Below, piece after piece: positions 27,352 through 34,018 of a DNA stretch of 64,000 bases (within the stretch, counting starts at the first letter, position 1; each line of letters opens with the position of its first letter). A program made the position numbers and the translations under genes. Under the pieces are notes generated by a model. It had not been told where the DNA came from and searched no databases. It worked only from the letters and a program-made list of their open reading frames with translations. Location of the stretch: positions 372,001-436,000 of the forward strand of contig JAXLXY010000001.1 in the NCBI GenBank assembly GCA_046327715.1, written 5' to 3'. Source of the stretch: JADJOM01 sp046327715 (GTDB lineage: Bacteria > Gemmatimonadota > Gemmatimonadetes > Gemmatimonadales > GWC2-71-9).

Positions 27352-27948
27352 TCAACCCTGCCGCCCCACCCACCAGCCGCCGGCCGCGCCCAGGAGCTCG
27401 AATCCCGGGAGCGCCGGCGGCTCGCCGTGTCCCACTGCCCGCAGCCCCGGCAGCACCGCGCCGATCGCTGCCGCCACCCAGGCCGCGTCTGCCGCCCACG
27501 GCCGCCCGAGGATGATCCCGCGCAACGACCGGGCCTTGAGCGGCAGCCGCGGGGAGCGCAGCGCGCTCGTCGCGGGCGAGGCGGCGGAGGCGACAGATGG
27601 ATTGACCAGGACGAGGTGTACCCCCGGCAGCAGCCCCTCGAGCCCCGGGGCCGCCCCGGCCGCCTCCCCCACCAGGCCCAGGAATCCCCCCGGCCCCTCG
27701 ATCCCGAGGAAGGCCACCAGCGCCTCCGGCGGCGGGGGCGGCGCGGCGTCCGCAGCGGCGGCGCCGGCGGGTGGCGGGTCGCCGAACCGGGCCACCCCGC
27801 CGGTGATCGGATACTCCGCCTGGCAGATGGGGCAGCCGAGCAGGCCTTCACGCACCTGCCGGCCGTCCATCTGGTGCGGTATCAGCACCAGGAAGGACTC
27901 GGGGTGCTCCGCCGGGCAGCGGAGGTGATCGGTCAGCTCGATGAACAT
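27352..27948 (-). CDS. Trm112-like zinc-ribbon protein, function unknown
   Basis: A 198-residue product. The N-terminus (FIELTDHLRCPAEHPESFLV ... GCPICQAEYPITGGVARFG) is a Trm112/UPF0434-type zinc ribbon, with one CPxH and one CPIC pair as likely zinc ligands. The remainder is Ala/Pro-rich with hydrophobic stretches, and reads like a residual Rossmann or methyltransferase-like fold (LVLVNPS) without a clear SAM motif. It starts 10 bp after the M23 gene on the same strand. Confidence 0.6.
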   Translation of the reverse strand: MFIELTDHLRCPAEHPESFLVLIPHQMDGRQVREGLLGCPICQAEYPITGGVARFGDPPPAGAAAADAAPPPPPEALVAFLGIEGPGGFLGLVGEAAGAAPGLEGLLPGVHLVLVNPSVASAASPATSALRSPRLPLKARSLRGIILGRPWAADAAWVAAAIGAVLPGLRAVGHGEPPALPGFELLGAAGGWWVGRQG

Positions 27949-27958
27949 GCGGCGGGGC

Positions 27959-29557
27959 CTACGGCCGGAACACGACCCAGGTCAGCTTGCCGGCCTCGAC
28001 GGTGACGCGGCGGTAGACCTTCTTCCCCCCGATATCCACGCCCAGCACCCAGGAGCCGGGCGGGACGTCGCTGACGGCGAAGTGCTCGCCGTAGAGTGGA
28101 TGGGGATGCGCCTTGTCGCCGTAGGTCTCGGCGTAGACATGCGGCGTCTCGGCCGGCTCCGGCTTGACCAGCCCGTAGATGCGGGCCTGGGGCACCGGCT
28201 GGCCGGCCGCGTCGAGGACCTGGCCCGCCACGATCCCGGTCCCGGGGAGGGGCTCGATCCAGAGCTCGGGGTTGGTGGTGAAGGCCGGGAAGCGTTCCAG
28301 CGAGTCGACCACCTCCCGGACGTCGTCGGCGGGGAGCGGGACGGTGTGCACCTCGAGGTGCAGGTGGTCATTGGTGGCCCGGCCGGTGTTGCCCACCAGC
28401 GAGATGACCTGGCCCGCCTGCACCCGGTCACCGACCCGGACCTTGAGCGCGCTGTTGTGGTAGTACACGCTGAAGATGCGGCGCGGCCCGGTCGGGGTCG
28501 TGAGGATGCTGTCGTGCCGGATGGCGACGGTGAGCGCCCCCTGCTCCGCCGGCCCCGCGTACACCACGCGGCCATCGCTGATGGCGTGCACCGGGGTGCC
28601 GTCGGGATTGTTGAACTCCACGCCCTGGTGCTGCTGGAAGTTCCCGCCCATCGTCGACCCGTAGCGGTAGGTCTGGTCGATCTGGGCGTTGTCGGTCCGC
28701 TCGATGGGCCGGCGGTACCAGGTGGTCTTCGGGAAGCGCGGGGCCTCGCCCGTCTTCGGGGCGGTGCGCAGGCAGGGGAGCGTGTCGGCGACAGGGCGGA
28801 GCCCGCAGGGGGAACCGCGCCAGGGCACCCCGTTGAGGAGGAAGCGGTTGCGGGGCGCGAAGGCGGCCGACGGCACCGGTGCGGAGCCCCAGCCGGTCAG
28901 GCCCAATGCCAGGCGTTCATTGCCCTTGAGCGTGGTGAGCAGGAGGCCCCGCCGGCGGTCGAGCCCGATGCGCCGGATGTACTCGTTGCCGAGGACGGCG
29001 TAGGCGGTATCGGCCGGCCCGCGGGCCGCGGGGCCGGTGCGGTCGGTGAACGCCACCCAGTGCTGGCCGTCGTCGGTGGTCATCTGGACCCCGTCGGCGG
29101 TGCCCACCCAGACGGTGTCGCCACGCACCACGATGCCATCGGGGGCGACGTACTGCCACTCAGGACCCAGCTGGGTGAAGGTCCAGTTGGTCCAGCTTCG
29201 GCCGTCGTCGGTGGACAGACCCCACCCGTTGCCGACGGTGCCGTACCAGATCTCGCCGCGCGGCCCGAAGGCGAAGGCATGCACGAAGTCCCAGGAGATG
29301 CTGCTGCCGGTGGTGTCGTGCCGGATCTGCTCCCAGGCGGTGGCGCCGGGCCGCAGCCGGAGGATGCCCTCGCCGTAGGTTCCCACCCAGAGCCCGCCCG
29401 CGGGATCCCGGGTGACGGCGAGCACCGGCAGCCCGAAGCCGGTCGGGTCGGGGAGGCGGGGCAACGCCTGGCCCGCCAGCGCCGGGGCGGTGAGCAGGAG
29501 CGTGGCCAGCACGAGGGCCGGCGCCGGACGGCGGGAGCGACGAAGCAGGGGAGCCAC
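27959..29557 (-). CDS. Exported beta-propeller/M23 (LytM) metallopeptidase-like protein
   Basis: A 532-residue product. GTG 29557 gives a signal peptide (RPAPALVLATLLLTAPALAG); the longer open frame is a shadow of the SDR gene. Residues about 35-230 hold short propeller-like repeats with W-V/Y-G-T motifs (LWVGTYGEGILRL, IWYGTVGNGWGLSTDDGRSW, VWVGTADGVQMTTDDGQHW). Residues 300-420 form an M23 domain with H310 and HLH (398-400), but the usual zinc Asp is Glu314 (HQGVE). A carboxypeptidase-regulatory-like beta domain follows (VAGQVLDAAGQPVPQARIYG). Peptidoglycan is the usual substrate of the family; activity here is uncertain. Confidence 0.82.
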   Translation of the reverse strand: MAPLLRRSRRPAPALVLATLLLTAPALAGQALPRLPDPTGFGLPVLAVTRDPAGGLWVGTYGEGILRLRPGATAWEQIRHDTTGSSISWDFVHAFAFGPRGEIWYGTVGNGWGLSTDDGRSWTNWTFTQLGPEWQYVAPDGIVVRGDTVWVGTADGVQMTTDDGQHWVAFTDRTGPAARGPADTAYAVLGNEYIRRIGLDRRRGLLLTTLKGNERLALGLTGWGSAPVPSAAFAPRNRFLLNGVPWRGSPCGLRPVADTLPCLRTAPKTGEAPRFPKTTWYRRPIERTDNAQIDQTYRYGSTMGGNFQQHQGVEFNNPDGTPVHAISDGRVVYAGPAEQGALTVAIRHDSILTTPTGPRRIFSVYYHNSALKVRVGDRVQAGQVISLVGNTGRATNDHLHLEVHTVPLPADDVREVVDSLERFPAFTTNPELWIEPLPGTGIVAGQVLDAAGQPVPQARIYGLVKPEPAETPHVYAETYGDKAHPHPLYGEHFAVSDVPPGSWVLGVDIGGKKVYRRVTVEAGKLTWVVFRP

Positions 29558-29574
29558 GGGACCGTCCTGGGAAG

Positions 29575-30288
29575 TCAGCTGCCGGGATCCACCGGCGTCG
29601 GCATGAGGCGCAGCCACTCGACGGTGGCATGGGCCGGCCGGGTGGCCACGAACGCGACCGCGTCGGCCACATCCTCGGCACGCAGCATGAGGGCACGCCG
29701 GAGGTAACCGGGGCGGGCGTCGGGGTCGAAGGGATCCCAGATCGGGGTGTCGGTGGAGCCGGGGGAGATGAGGGAGAAGCGTACGCCGGTGCCGCGATAC
29801 TCCGCGGCGAGGGCCTCGTGCAGGCCGCGCACCCCGAACTTGCTCGCGGTGTACGCGGCGTTGTCCGGGTACCCGCGGTGGTCGCAGGTGCTCCCGATCG
29901 TGATGTGCAGCCCCCCGCTGCCGCTGCGCATGGCCGGCAGCAGGCCCTGGGCCAGGAGGAAGGGCGCCCGGATGTTGAGGGCGAGCTGCTGGTCGAGTTC
30001 GGCCGGCTCGGTCATCTCGAAGGGCTTGAGCACGAACAGCCCGGCGTTCTGGACGATGACCGCGGGGGTGCCCCACTCCGCCAGGATCCGCGTGGTGGCG
30101 CGGACGACCTCGTCGGTGCGGGCCAGGTCGCAGGCCAGGTCGCGGTACGGCCCGTGGGTGCCCTCACCGAGGGAGCGGGAGAGCCGCACCACCGTGGCGC
30201 CGGCCGCGGCGAGGGCGGCCGCGCTGGCCGCGCCGATGCCCCGGCTGGCGCCGGTGACCACCGCGAGCCGGCCCTCGAGCGGCTTCAC
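29575..30288 (-). CDS. Short-chain dehydrogenase/reductase, candidate sepiapterin reductase
   Basis: A 237-residue classical SDR. GTG 30288 overlaps the folE stop by GTGA. The NADPH-binding motif is TGASRGIG (12-19), NAG is at 81-83, and the catalytic triad is S133, Y146, K150 (YTASK). Basic residues after strand 2 (VVRLSRS) suit NADP(H). SDRs are too diverse to name from sequence alone, but the position directly after PTPS and folE makes sepiapterin or 6-pyruvoyl-tetrahydropterin reduction, the last step of tetrahydrobiopterin synthesis, the best guess. Confidence 0.85.
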   Translation of the reverse strand: MKPLEGRLAVVTGASRGIGAASAAALAAAGATVVRLSRSLGEGTHGPYRDLACDLARTDEVVRATTRILAEWGTPAVIVQNAGLFVLKPFEMTEPAELDQQLALNIRAPFLLAQGLLPAMRSGSGGLHITIGSTCDHRGYPDNAAYTASKFGVRGLHEALAAEYRGTGVRFSLISPGSTDTPIWDPFDPDARPGYLRRALMLRAEDVADAVAFVATRPAHATVEWLRLMPTPVDPGS

Positions 30289-30890
30289 TCGCCGCCCCGG
30301 CCGTAGACCAGGCGGAGGAATTCCTCGCGGCTGCGGATGTCGCTGCGGAAGATGCCGCGCACGGCGCTGGTCACGGTGCGGGAATTCTGCTTCTCCACGC
30401 CGCGCATGGCCATGCAGAGGTGGGTGGCCTCGATCAGGACGCCGACCCCGTGCGGCTCGAGCACTTCCATGATGGCGTCGGCGATCTGGTCGGTGAGCCG
30501 CTCCTGGACCTGCAGCCGGCGCGCGAACACCTCGACCAGGCGGGGCAGCTTGGAGAGGCCGACGATCCGCCCGTTGGGGATGTAGGCCACGTGGGCCCGC
30601 CCGAAGAAGGGCAGCATGTGGTGCTCGCACAGCGAGTACATCTCGATGTCGCGCACCAGGATCATGCTGTTGTGGTCCTCCTCGAACAGGGCGTCGCCGA
30701 CGGCGTCCATGACGGACAGGCCGTACCCGCGGGTGAGCCAGCGGTAGGCCTTCTCCACCCGCTCCGGCGTCTTGACCAGTCCCTCGCGCGCGGGGTCCTC
30801 CCCCAGGGCGGTCAGGATGTGCCGGACCTCGGCCTGGAACGGGGCGGTGCGGGCGCGCCGGGCCGCCTTAGCGGCCTTCGTAGTCGACAT
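30285..30890 (-). CDS. folE: GTP cyclohydrolase I
   Basis: A 201-residue product. Zinc ligands corresponding to E. coli C110, H113 and C181 are present as C88, H91 and C159 in SLCEHHMLPFFGRAHVAYIP and THLCMAMRGVEK. The segment LQVQERLTDQIADAI is also typical. It converts GTP to 7,8-dihydroneopterin triphosphate, the entry point for folate, biopterin and queuosine. It overlaps the PTPS gene by 23 bp and the SDR gene by 4 bp. Confidence 0.96.
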   Translation of the reverse strand: MSTTKAAKAARRARTAPFQAEVRHILTALGEDPAREGLVKTPERVEKAYRWLTRGYGLSVMDAVGDALFEEDHNSMILVRDIEMYSLCEHHMLPFFGRAHVAYIPNGRIVGLSKLPRLVEVFARRLQVQERLTDQIADAIMEVLEPHGVGVLIEATHLCMAMRGVEKQNSRTVTSAVRGIFRSDIRSREEFLRLVYGRGGE

Positions 30891-31281
30891 AATTGCGGGG
30901 GGTCTCCCAGAGCCGGATCCGCAGGGCGAGGTCGGCGGGTACCGACGGCCGCAGCACGTCCCAGCAGTAGATCGCGATGTGCTCCGCGGTCGGGTTCACC
31001 GCGCGGAAGTGGGCCACGTCGAGGTTCAGGTTGCGGTGGTCGAGGTGGTCGAGCAGCTTCTCCTCGGCCAGCCGCTTCAGTACGTTGATGTCGAGGACGT
31101 AGCCGGTCTCGGGCGCCACCGGCCCGGTGACGGTGATGTCGAGTTCGTAGTTGTGCCCGTGATAGTTCGGGTTGGCACAGACCCCGAACGTCCGCGTGTT
31201 CCAGTCCTCCGGAAACGCCGGGTTGTAGAGCCGGTGCGCGGCATTGAAGTGCACCCGGCGGGTGACGCTGACGATCGGCAT
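30868..31281 (-). CDS. 6-pyruvoyl-tetrahydropterin synthase (animal-like PTPS type)
   Basis: A 137-residue T-fold enzyme. Zinc histidines are H16 (HFNAAHRL), H41 and H43 (HGHNY). The catalytic set of the eukaryotic enzyme is preserved: Cys35 in CANPNYHGHNY, Asp81/His82 in LDHRNL and Glu126 in WETPRN. The spacing, with the HRNLNLDV and PTAEHIAIYCWDVL segments, resembles animal PTPS closely. QueD (6-carboxy-tetrahydropterin synthase) is the alternative; the neighbouring folE and SDR favour the biopterin route. First gene of the operon. Confidence 0.87.
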   Translation of the reverse strand: MPIVSVTRRVHFNAAHRLYNPAFPEDWNTRTFGVCANPNYHGHNYELDITVTGPVAPETGYVLDINVLKRLAEEKLLDHLDHRNLNLDVAHFRAVNPTAEHIAIYCWDVLRPSVPADLALRIRLWETPRNYVDYEGR

Positions 31282-31373
31282 GCGGCGGATTCCGTCCCGG
31301 GGAGCGCGGATGGCTGGAAGATGGCAGACCGGAGACGCGGGTCAAGGCAGCCGGCCGGAGCCTTGAACAACGA

Positions 31374-31400
31374 GGGCACCGGCCACTGGGACCGGTGCCC
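31374..31400. other. Strong hairpin upstream of the 6S-like element
   Basis: GGGCACCGG pairs perfectly with CCGGTGCCC around a 9-nt loop. It lies about 90 bp upstream of the PTPS start on the minus strand and just 5' of the RNA candidate on the + strand. There is no T-tract; its role is unknown. Confidence 0.45.
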
Positions 31401-31412
31401 CCGGAACGATAC

Positions 31413-31570
31413 AGGGCGGCGCCGAAGAGGTTTATTGAAGCCCGACGAAGAAATGTGGCACCCTCACCAGGTCGTCTGTCTTCCCCCCGAGGGGGCGTGG
31501 CATCGGACGCGGTATCTGGGTCCTTCACCGGACCTGTTGGCTCAATAACGTGGTTCTTCGACGCCGCCTT
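31413..31570 (+). ncRNA. ssrS: Candidate 6S RNA (long hairpin with central bubble)
   Basis: Long-range complementarity closes the element: 31415-31421 with 31562-31568, 31423-31428 with 31555-31560, 31432-31438 with 31542-31548, and 31440-31442 with 31539-31541. Inside is a large internal bubble whose 3' side carries a small hairpin (31519-31523 with 31530-31534). Beyond it is an apical stem (31466-31468 with 31511-31513; 31473-31476 with 31506-31509) ending in a C5/G5 hairpin near 31483-31495. G-U pairs at 31429/31554 and 31477/31505 favour the + strand. This architecture and the size of about 160 nt match 6S RNA, the RNA polymerase-binding regulator. The assignment is by fold only, not by homology search. 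Confidence 0.5.
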
Positions 31571-31589
31571 CTTCTCCGAAGATAGGACC

Positions 31590-31603
31590 CGGTCCACGGA
31601 CCG
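31590..31603 (+). terminator. Possible terminator of the 6S-like RNA
   Basis: CGGTC pairs with GACCG around a CACG loop, about 20 nt after the basal stem of the RNA candidate. No T-run follows, so it is only a weak terminator candidate. Confidence 0.3.
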
Positions 31604-31621
31604 TCAACAAATGCGAGGCGC

Positions 31622-31789
31622 ATGACCATGGCTCTTCCGCTGGTGGGCGCGATCACCGCGCTGCTTGCCTGGATCGTTGTCACATTCCTGTACCCGCTCG
31701 GCCCCGCCGGGACGGTGCTCCACCTGCTCCTCGGCGTCGCGGGGGTCCTGTTCGTCCGCTGGTGGGCCCTGCGCCAGCCCGGTCGATGA
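31622..31789 (+). CDS. Small two-helix membrane protein (55 aa)
   Basis: ATG 31622 (or 31628) opens a 55-residue product with two hydrophobic helices (LVGAITALLAWIVVTFLYPL and GTVLHLLLGVAGVLFVRWW) joined by a short Gly/Pro turn. GCGAGG precedes the start. Its TGA overlaps the ATG of the AI-2E transporter by four bases, which supports it being a translated gene. It is reminiscent of the tiny lmo0937/DUF5670-like membrane proteins, but that assignment is weak. Confidence 0.6.
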   Translation: MTMALPLVGAITALLAWIVVTFLYPLGPAGTVLHLLLGVAGVLFVRWWALRQPGR

Positions 31790-33027
31790 CCGCACCCGCA
31801 CCCGCGCCCGGGCGCGACGCGCTGCCGGCCGTGCTGGGCGGGATGATGTACCTGCTCCTGCTCGTGTCGCTCCGCGACATCCTCGCCCCGCCCCTGGTCC
31901 TGCCGCTGGCCCTGCTGGCGCTGTGGCCGCTCCGGGACCGCCCCGGGGTGCGCCCGGCGATGGGCATCGCGGTGGCCCTCTGCCTCGTATGGGGCCTCAA
32001 GCTCTACGGCGGGCTGCTGGGACCCTTCCTGCTGGCGCTCGCGGTGGCCTACCTGATGGCACCGCTGGTGGCGCGGCTCGAACAGCGGCGGATCGGCCGC
32101 GGACTCGCCATCGGGCTGGTGGCGCTGCCCCCCATCCTCGGGCTGGCGCTGATCGCGGTGCTCGCGGGCCCGCAGGTGTGGGACCAGGCGGTGTCGCTGG
32201 TCTCGGCGCTGCCGCGCTTCGCCGGCACCCTGATGACCTTCGTCGCGACCGTCCGTGCCCGGCTCGAGGGCATGCCGTTCCTCACGACGGCCCAGCGGGA
32301 CTGGCTGCACGCCCTCGACGCGCAGCAGCTCGCTGCGCTGCTGCAGGAGAATGCCGACGGCCTGCTCCGCGCCCTCGCCGAATGGGGGCTCGCCTTCGGC
32401 CGGCGGCTCGGCACGCTGCTCGGCTTCCTCGGGTATCTGGTCGTGACCCCGGTGGTGGCGTTCTACCTGCTGCGCGATTGGCGCCACCTGCTCGGGTTCC
32501 TCGAGGACCTCATTCCACCGGGGCGGCGGCCGGCCCTGGTCGCGTTCATCGAGGAATACGACGCCTCACTCGGGAAGTTCTTCCGCGGCCAGCTGATCGA
32601 GGCCACCCTGGTGGGCATCCTCACCGGGGCGGGCCTCGCGCTCTTCGGCGTCCCCAGCGCGCTGCTCATCGGGGTGATCGCGGGGATCTGCAACCTGGTG
32701 CCCTACATCGGCCTCGCCATCTCGGCCATCCCGGCGCTGGTGGTGGCGCTCACCATGGACGACCCGGTCGGCGGCCTGCTGCGGGTGGGCGGGGTGTTCC
32801 TGGTGGTGCAGTTCCTGGACGGGTCGGTGACCGGCCCGCGCATCGTCGGCGGCTCGGTGGGGCTCCACCCGGTGGTGACGATGCTCGCGCTGGCGTTCGG
32901 CGGGGCGATGCTCGGCTTCGCGGGGCTGCTGCTCGCCGTGCCGCTGGCGGTGCTCCTCCGGATGCTGGGGAGCCGGCTGCTGGTCCGCTACCGGGCCAGC
33001 GCGGTGTACGCCGGCGGAGCCGGCTAG
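31786..33027 (+). CDS. AI-2E family transporter (PerM-like permease)
   Basis: A 413-residue membrane protein; ATG 31786 overlaps the preceding small gene by ATGA. It has N-terminal and C-terminal clusters of hydrophobic helices separated by a soluble-looking segment (about 120-215) as in the AI-2E/PerM family. The conserved pattern YLVVTPVVAFYLLRDW near residue 217, LIGVIAGICNLVPYIG near 297 and VGGSVGLHPVVTMLAL near 355 is present. Members export autoinducer-2 or act as Na+/H+ antiporters; the substrate is unknown. Confidence 0.88.
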   Translation: MTAPAPAPGRDALPAVLGGMMYLLLLVSLRDILAPPLVLPLALLALWPLRDRPGVRPAMGIAVALCLVWGLKLYGGLLGPFLLALAVAYLMAPLVARLEQRRIGRGLAIGLVALPPILGLALIAVLAGPQVWDQAVSLVSALPRFAGTLMTFVATVRARLEGMPFLTTAQRDWLHALDAQQLAALLQENADGLLRALAEWGLAFGRRLGTLLGFLGYLVVTPVVAFYLLRDWRHLLGFLEDLIPPGRRPALVAFIEEYDASLGKFFRGQLIEATLVGILTGAGLALFGVPSALLIGVIAGICNLVPYIGLAISAIPALVVALTMDDPVGGLLRVGGVFLVVQFLDGSVTGPRIVGGSVGLHPVVTMLALAFGGAMLGFAGLLLAVPLAVLLRMLGSRLLVRYRASAVYAGGAG

Positions 33028-33049
33028 GCGGGACGGGGCCGGGCGCGCG

Positions 33050-34018
33050 TCAGATCTCCCAGTTCGAGAAGACCACCGCGCCGGGCGCCGCCGGCGTTTC
33101 GGCGTGGCGGTCGAGCGTCATCCGCAGGTCGGTCCAGTGGGTCCGGTAGCCCAGGTGGACCAGCCGCAGGTAGGCCTCGCTGTAGGCCGTCTGGCAGCGG
33201 AAGGTGACCCGCCGGATCTCCGCCGCGAGGGCCGCGGCCTCGAGCCCCGCCACCAGCTGCTCGAAGACATCGAGGCCTCCCGCCACCAGCTTGAGCACCC
33301 GGAGTTCATCCTGCGGACGGCCCGCGGCCAGCGCCGCGGTGTGGAAGAGCGCAAAGCCCTGGAGCGCGCCGGCGGCGTCGCGCTGCAGCAGGGTGTCGCC
33401 GATGCGCAGGTCCGCGGTGATGCTGAGCTCACGGGTGAGGTCGGTCCCGGGCTGGAGCCGGCCGGTCAGCTCGCGGCAGTCGCGCAGCCGGTCGGCGCGG
33501 GCCGGCCCCGCGGTGGAGAGCACCTCGGGGTGGAGCACCGGGCGGCGGGGGAGGTCGCGGACCAGCGTGACGGTCATGTGCCGCGGCACGAAGCCCAGCC
33601 GGCTGTAGAAGCCGATGTTCTCGATCGTCCGCGGCATCGTCTCCAGGCCGATCGTCCGGGCGCCCCGGTCCTTGAGCCAGGCGAGGCCGGCGAGCAGCAT
33701 CGTCTTCCCCAGCCCGGCGCCCTGGCGGTCGGGGCGGACGGCCAGCGGCCCCATCCAGCCCTCGCGCCCGGAGAGGTGGGCGATATTGAACGCGCAGAGC
33801 TCGCCGTCGGCATCGCGCCAGATCATCGCGCCGTCGCCGGCGTCCTCGAGGGCGTAGCGCCAGATCGCGGGGTTCAGGTGCGGCACCCGCACGCCGCTCA
33901 TCCCGTCGCGGCGGTAGCGGTCGGTGAAGGCCTCCGAGAACACCCGGTTGAGGGCCTCCACGTCGCGCATCGTGGGCCGCTCCGGGCCGACGACGTCCCG
34001 TTCAGGCAGCCAGGCCAT
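33050..34018 (-). CDS. GNAT-family N-acetyltransferase
   Basis: A 322-residue product; ATG 34018 overlaps the end of sbcC by 17 bp and has GGAGG 11 bases upstream. The first half is a GNAT domain with the acetyl-CoA motif VRPDRQGAGLGKTML (about 115-129) and the helix FYSRLGF. The second half (about 190-320) looks like a diverged second GNAT fold without a clear pyrophosphate loop, so the protein may be a tandem GNAT with one active site. Co-transcription with sbcDC is likely; the substrate is unknown. Confidence 0.85.
   Translation of the reverse strand: MAWLPERDVVGPERPTMRDVEALNRVFSEAFTDRYRRDGMSGVRVPHLNPAIWRYALEDAGDGAMIWRDADGELCAFNIAHLSGREGWMGPLAVRPDRQGAGLGKTMLLAGLAWLKDRGARTIGLETMPRTIENIGFYSRLGFVPRHMTVTLVRDLPRRPVLHPEVLSTAGPARADRLRDCRELTGRLQPGTDLTRELSITADLRIGDTLLQRDAAGALQGFALFHTAALAAGRPQDELRVLKLVAGGLDVFEQLVAGLEAAALAAEIRRVTFRCQTAYSEAYLRLVHLGYRTHWTDLRMTLDRHAETPAAPGAVVFSNWEI

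Larger units (their letters stand above)
31282..31621. other. Intergenic region with RNA-like structure
   Basis: About 340 bp without a protein gene between the outward-facing PTPS gene and a small membrane-protein gene. It contains a 9-bp hairpin (31374-31400), a long folded element (31413-31570) described separately as a 6S-like RNA candidate, and a small hairpin at 31590-31603. Confidence 0.75.

Noticed and set aside
24987..27851. 954-residue minus-strand frame opposite fadD
   Set aside because: Lies antisense to a clear acyl-CoA synthetase and contains no recognisable motif.
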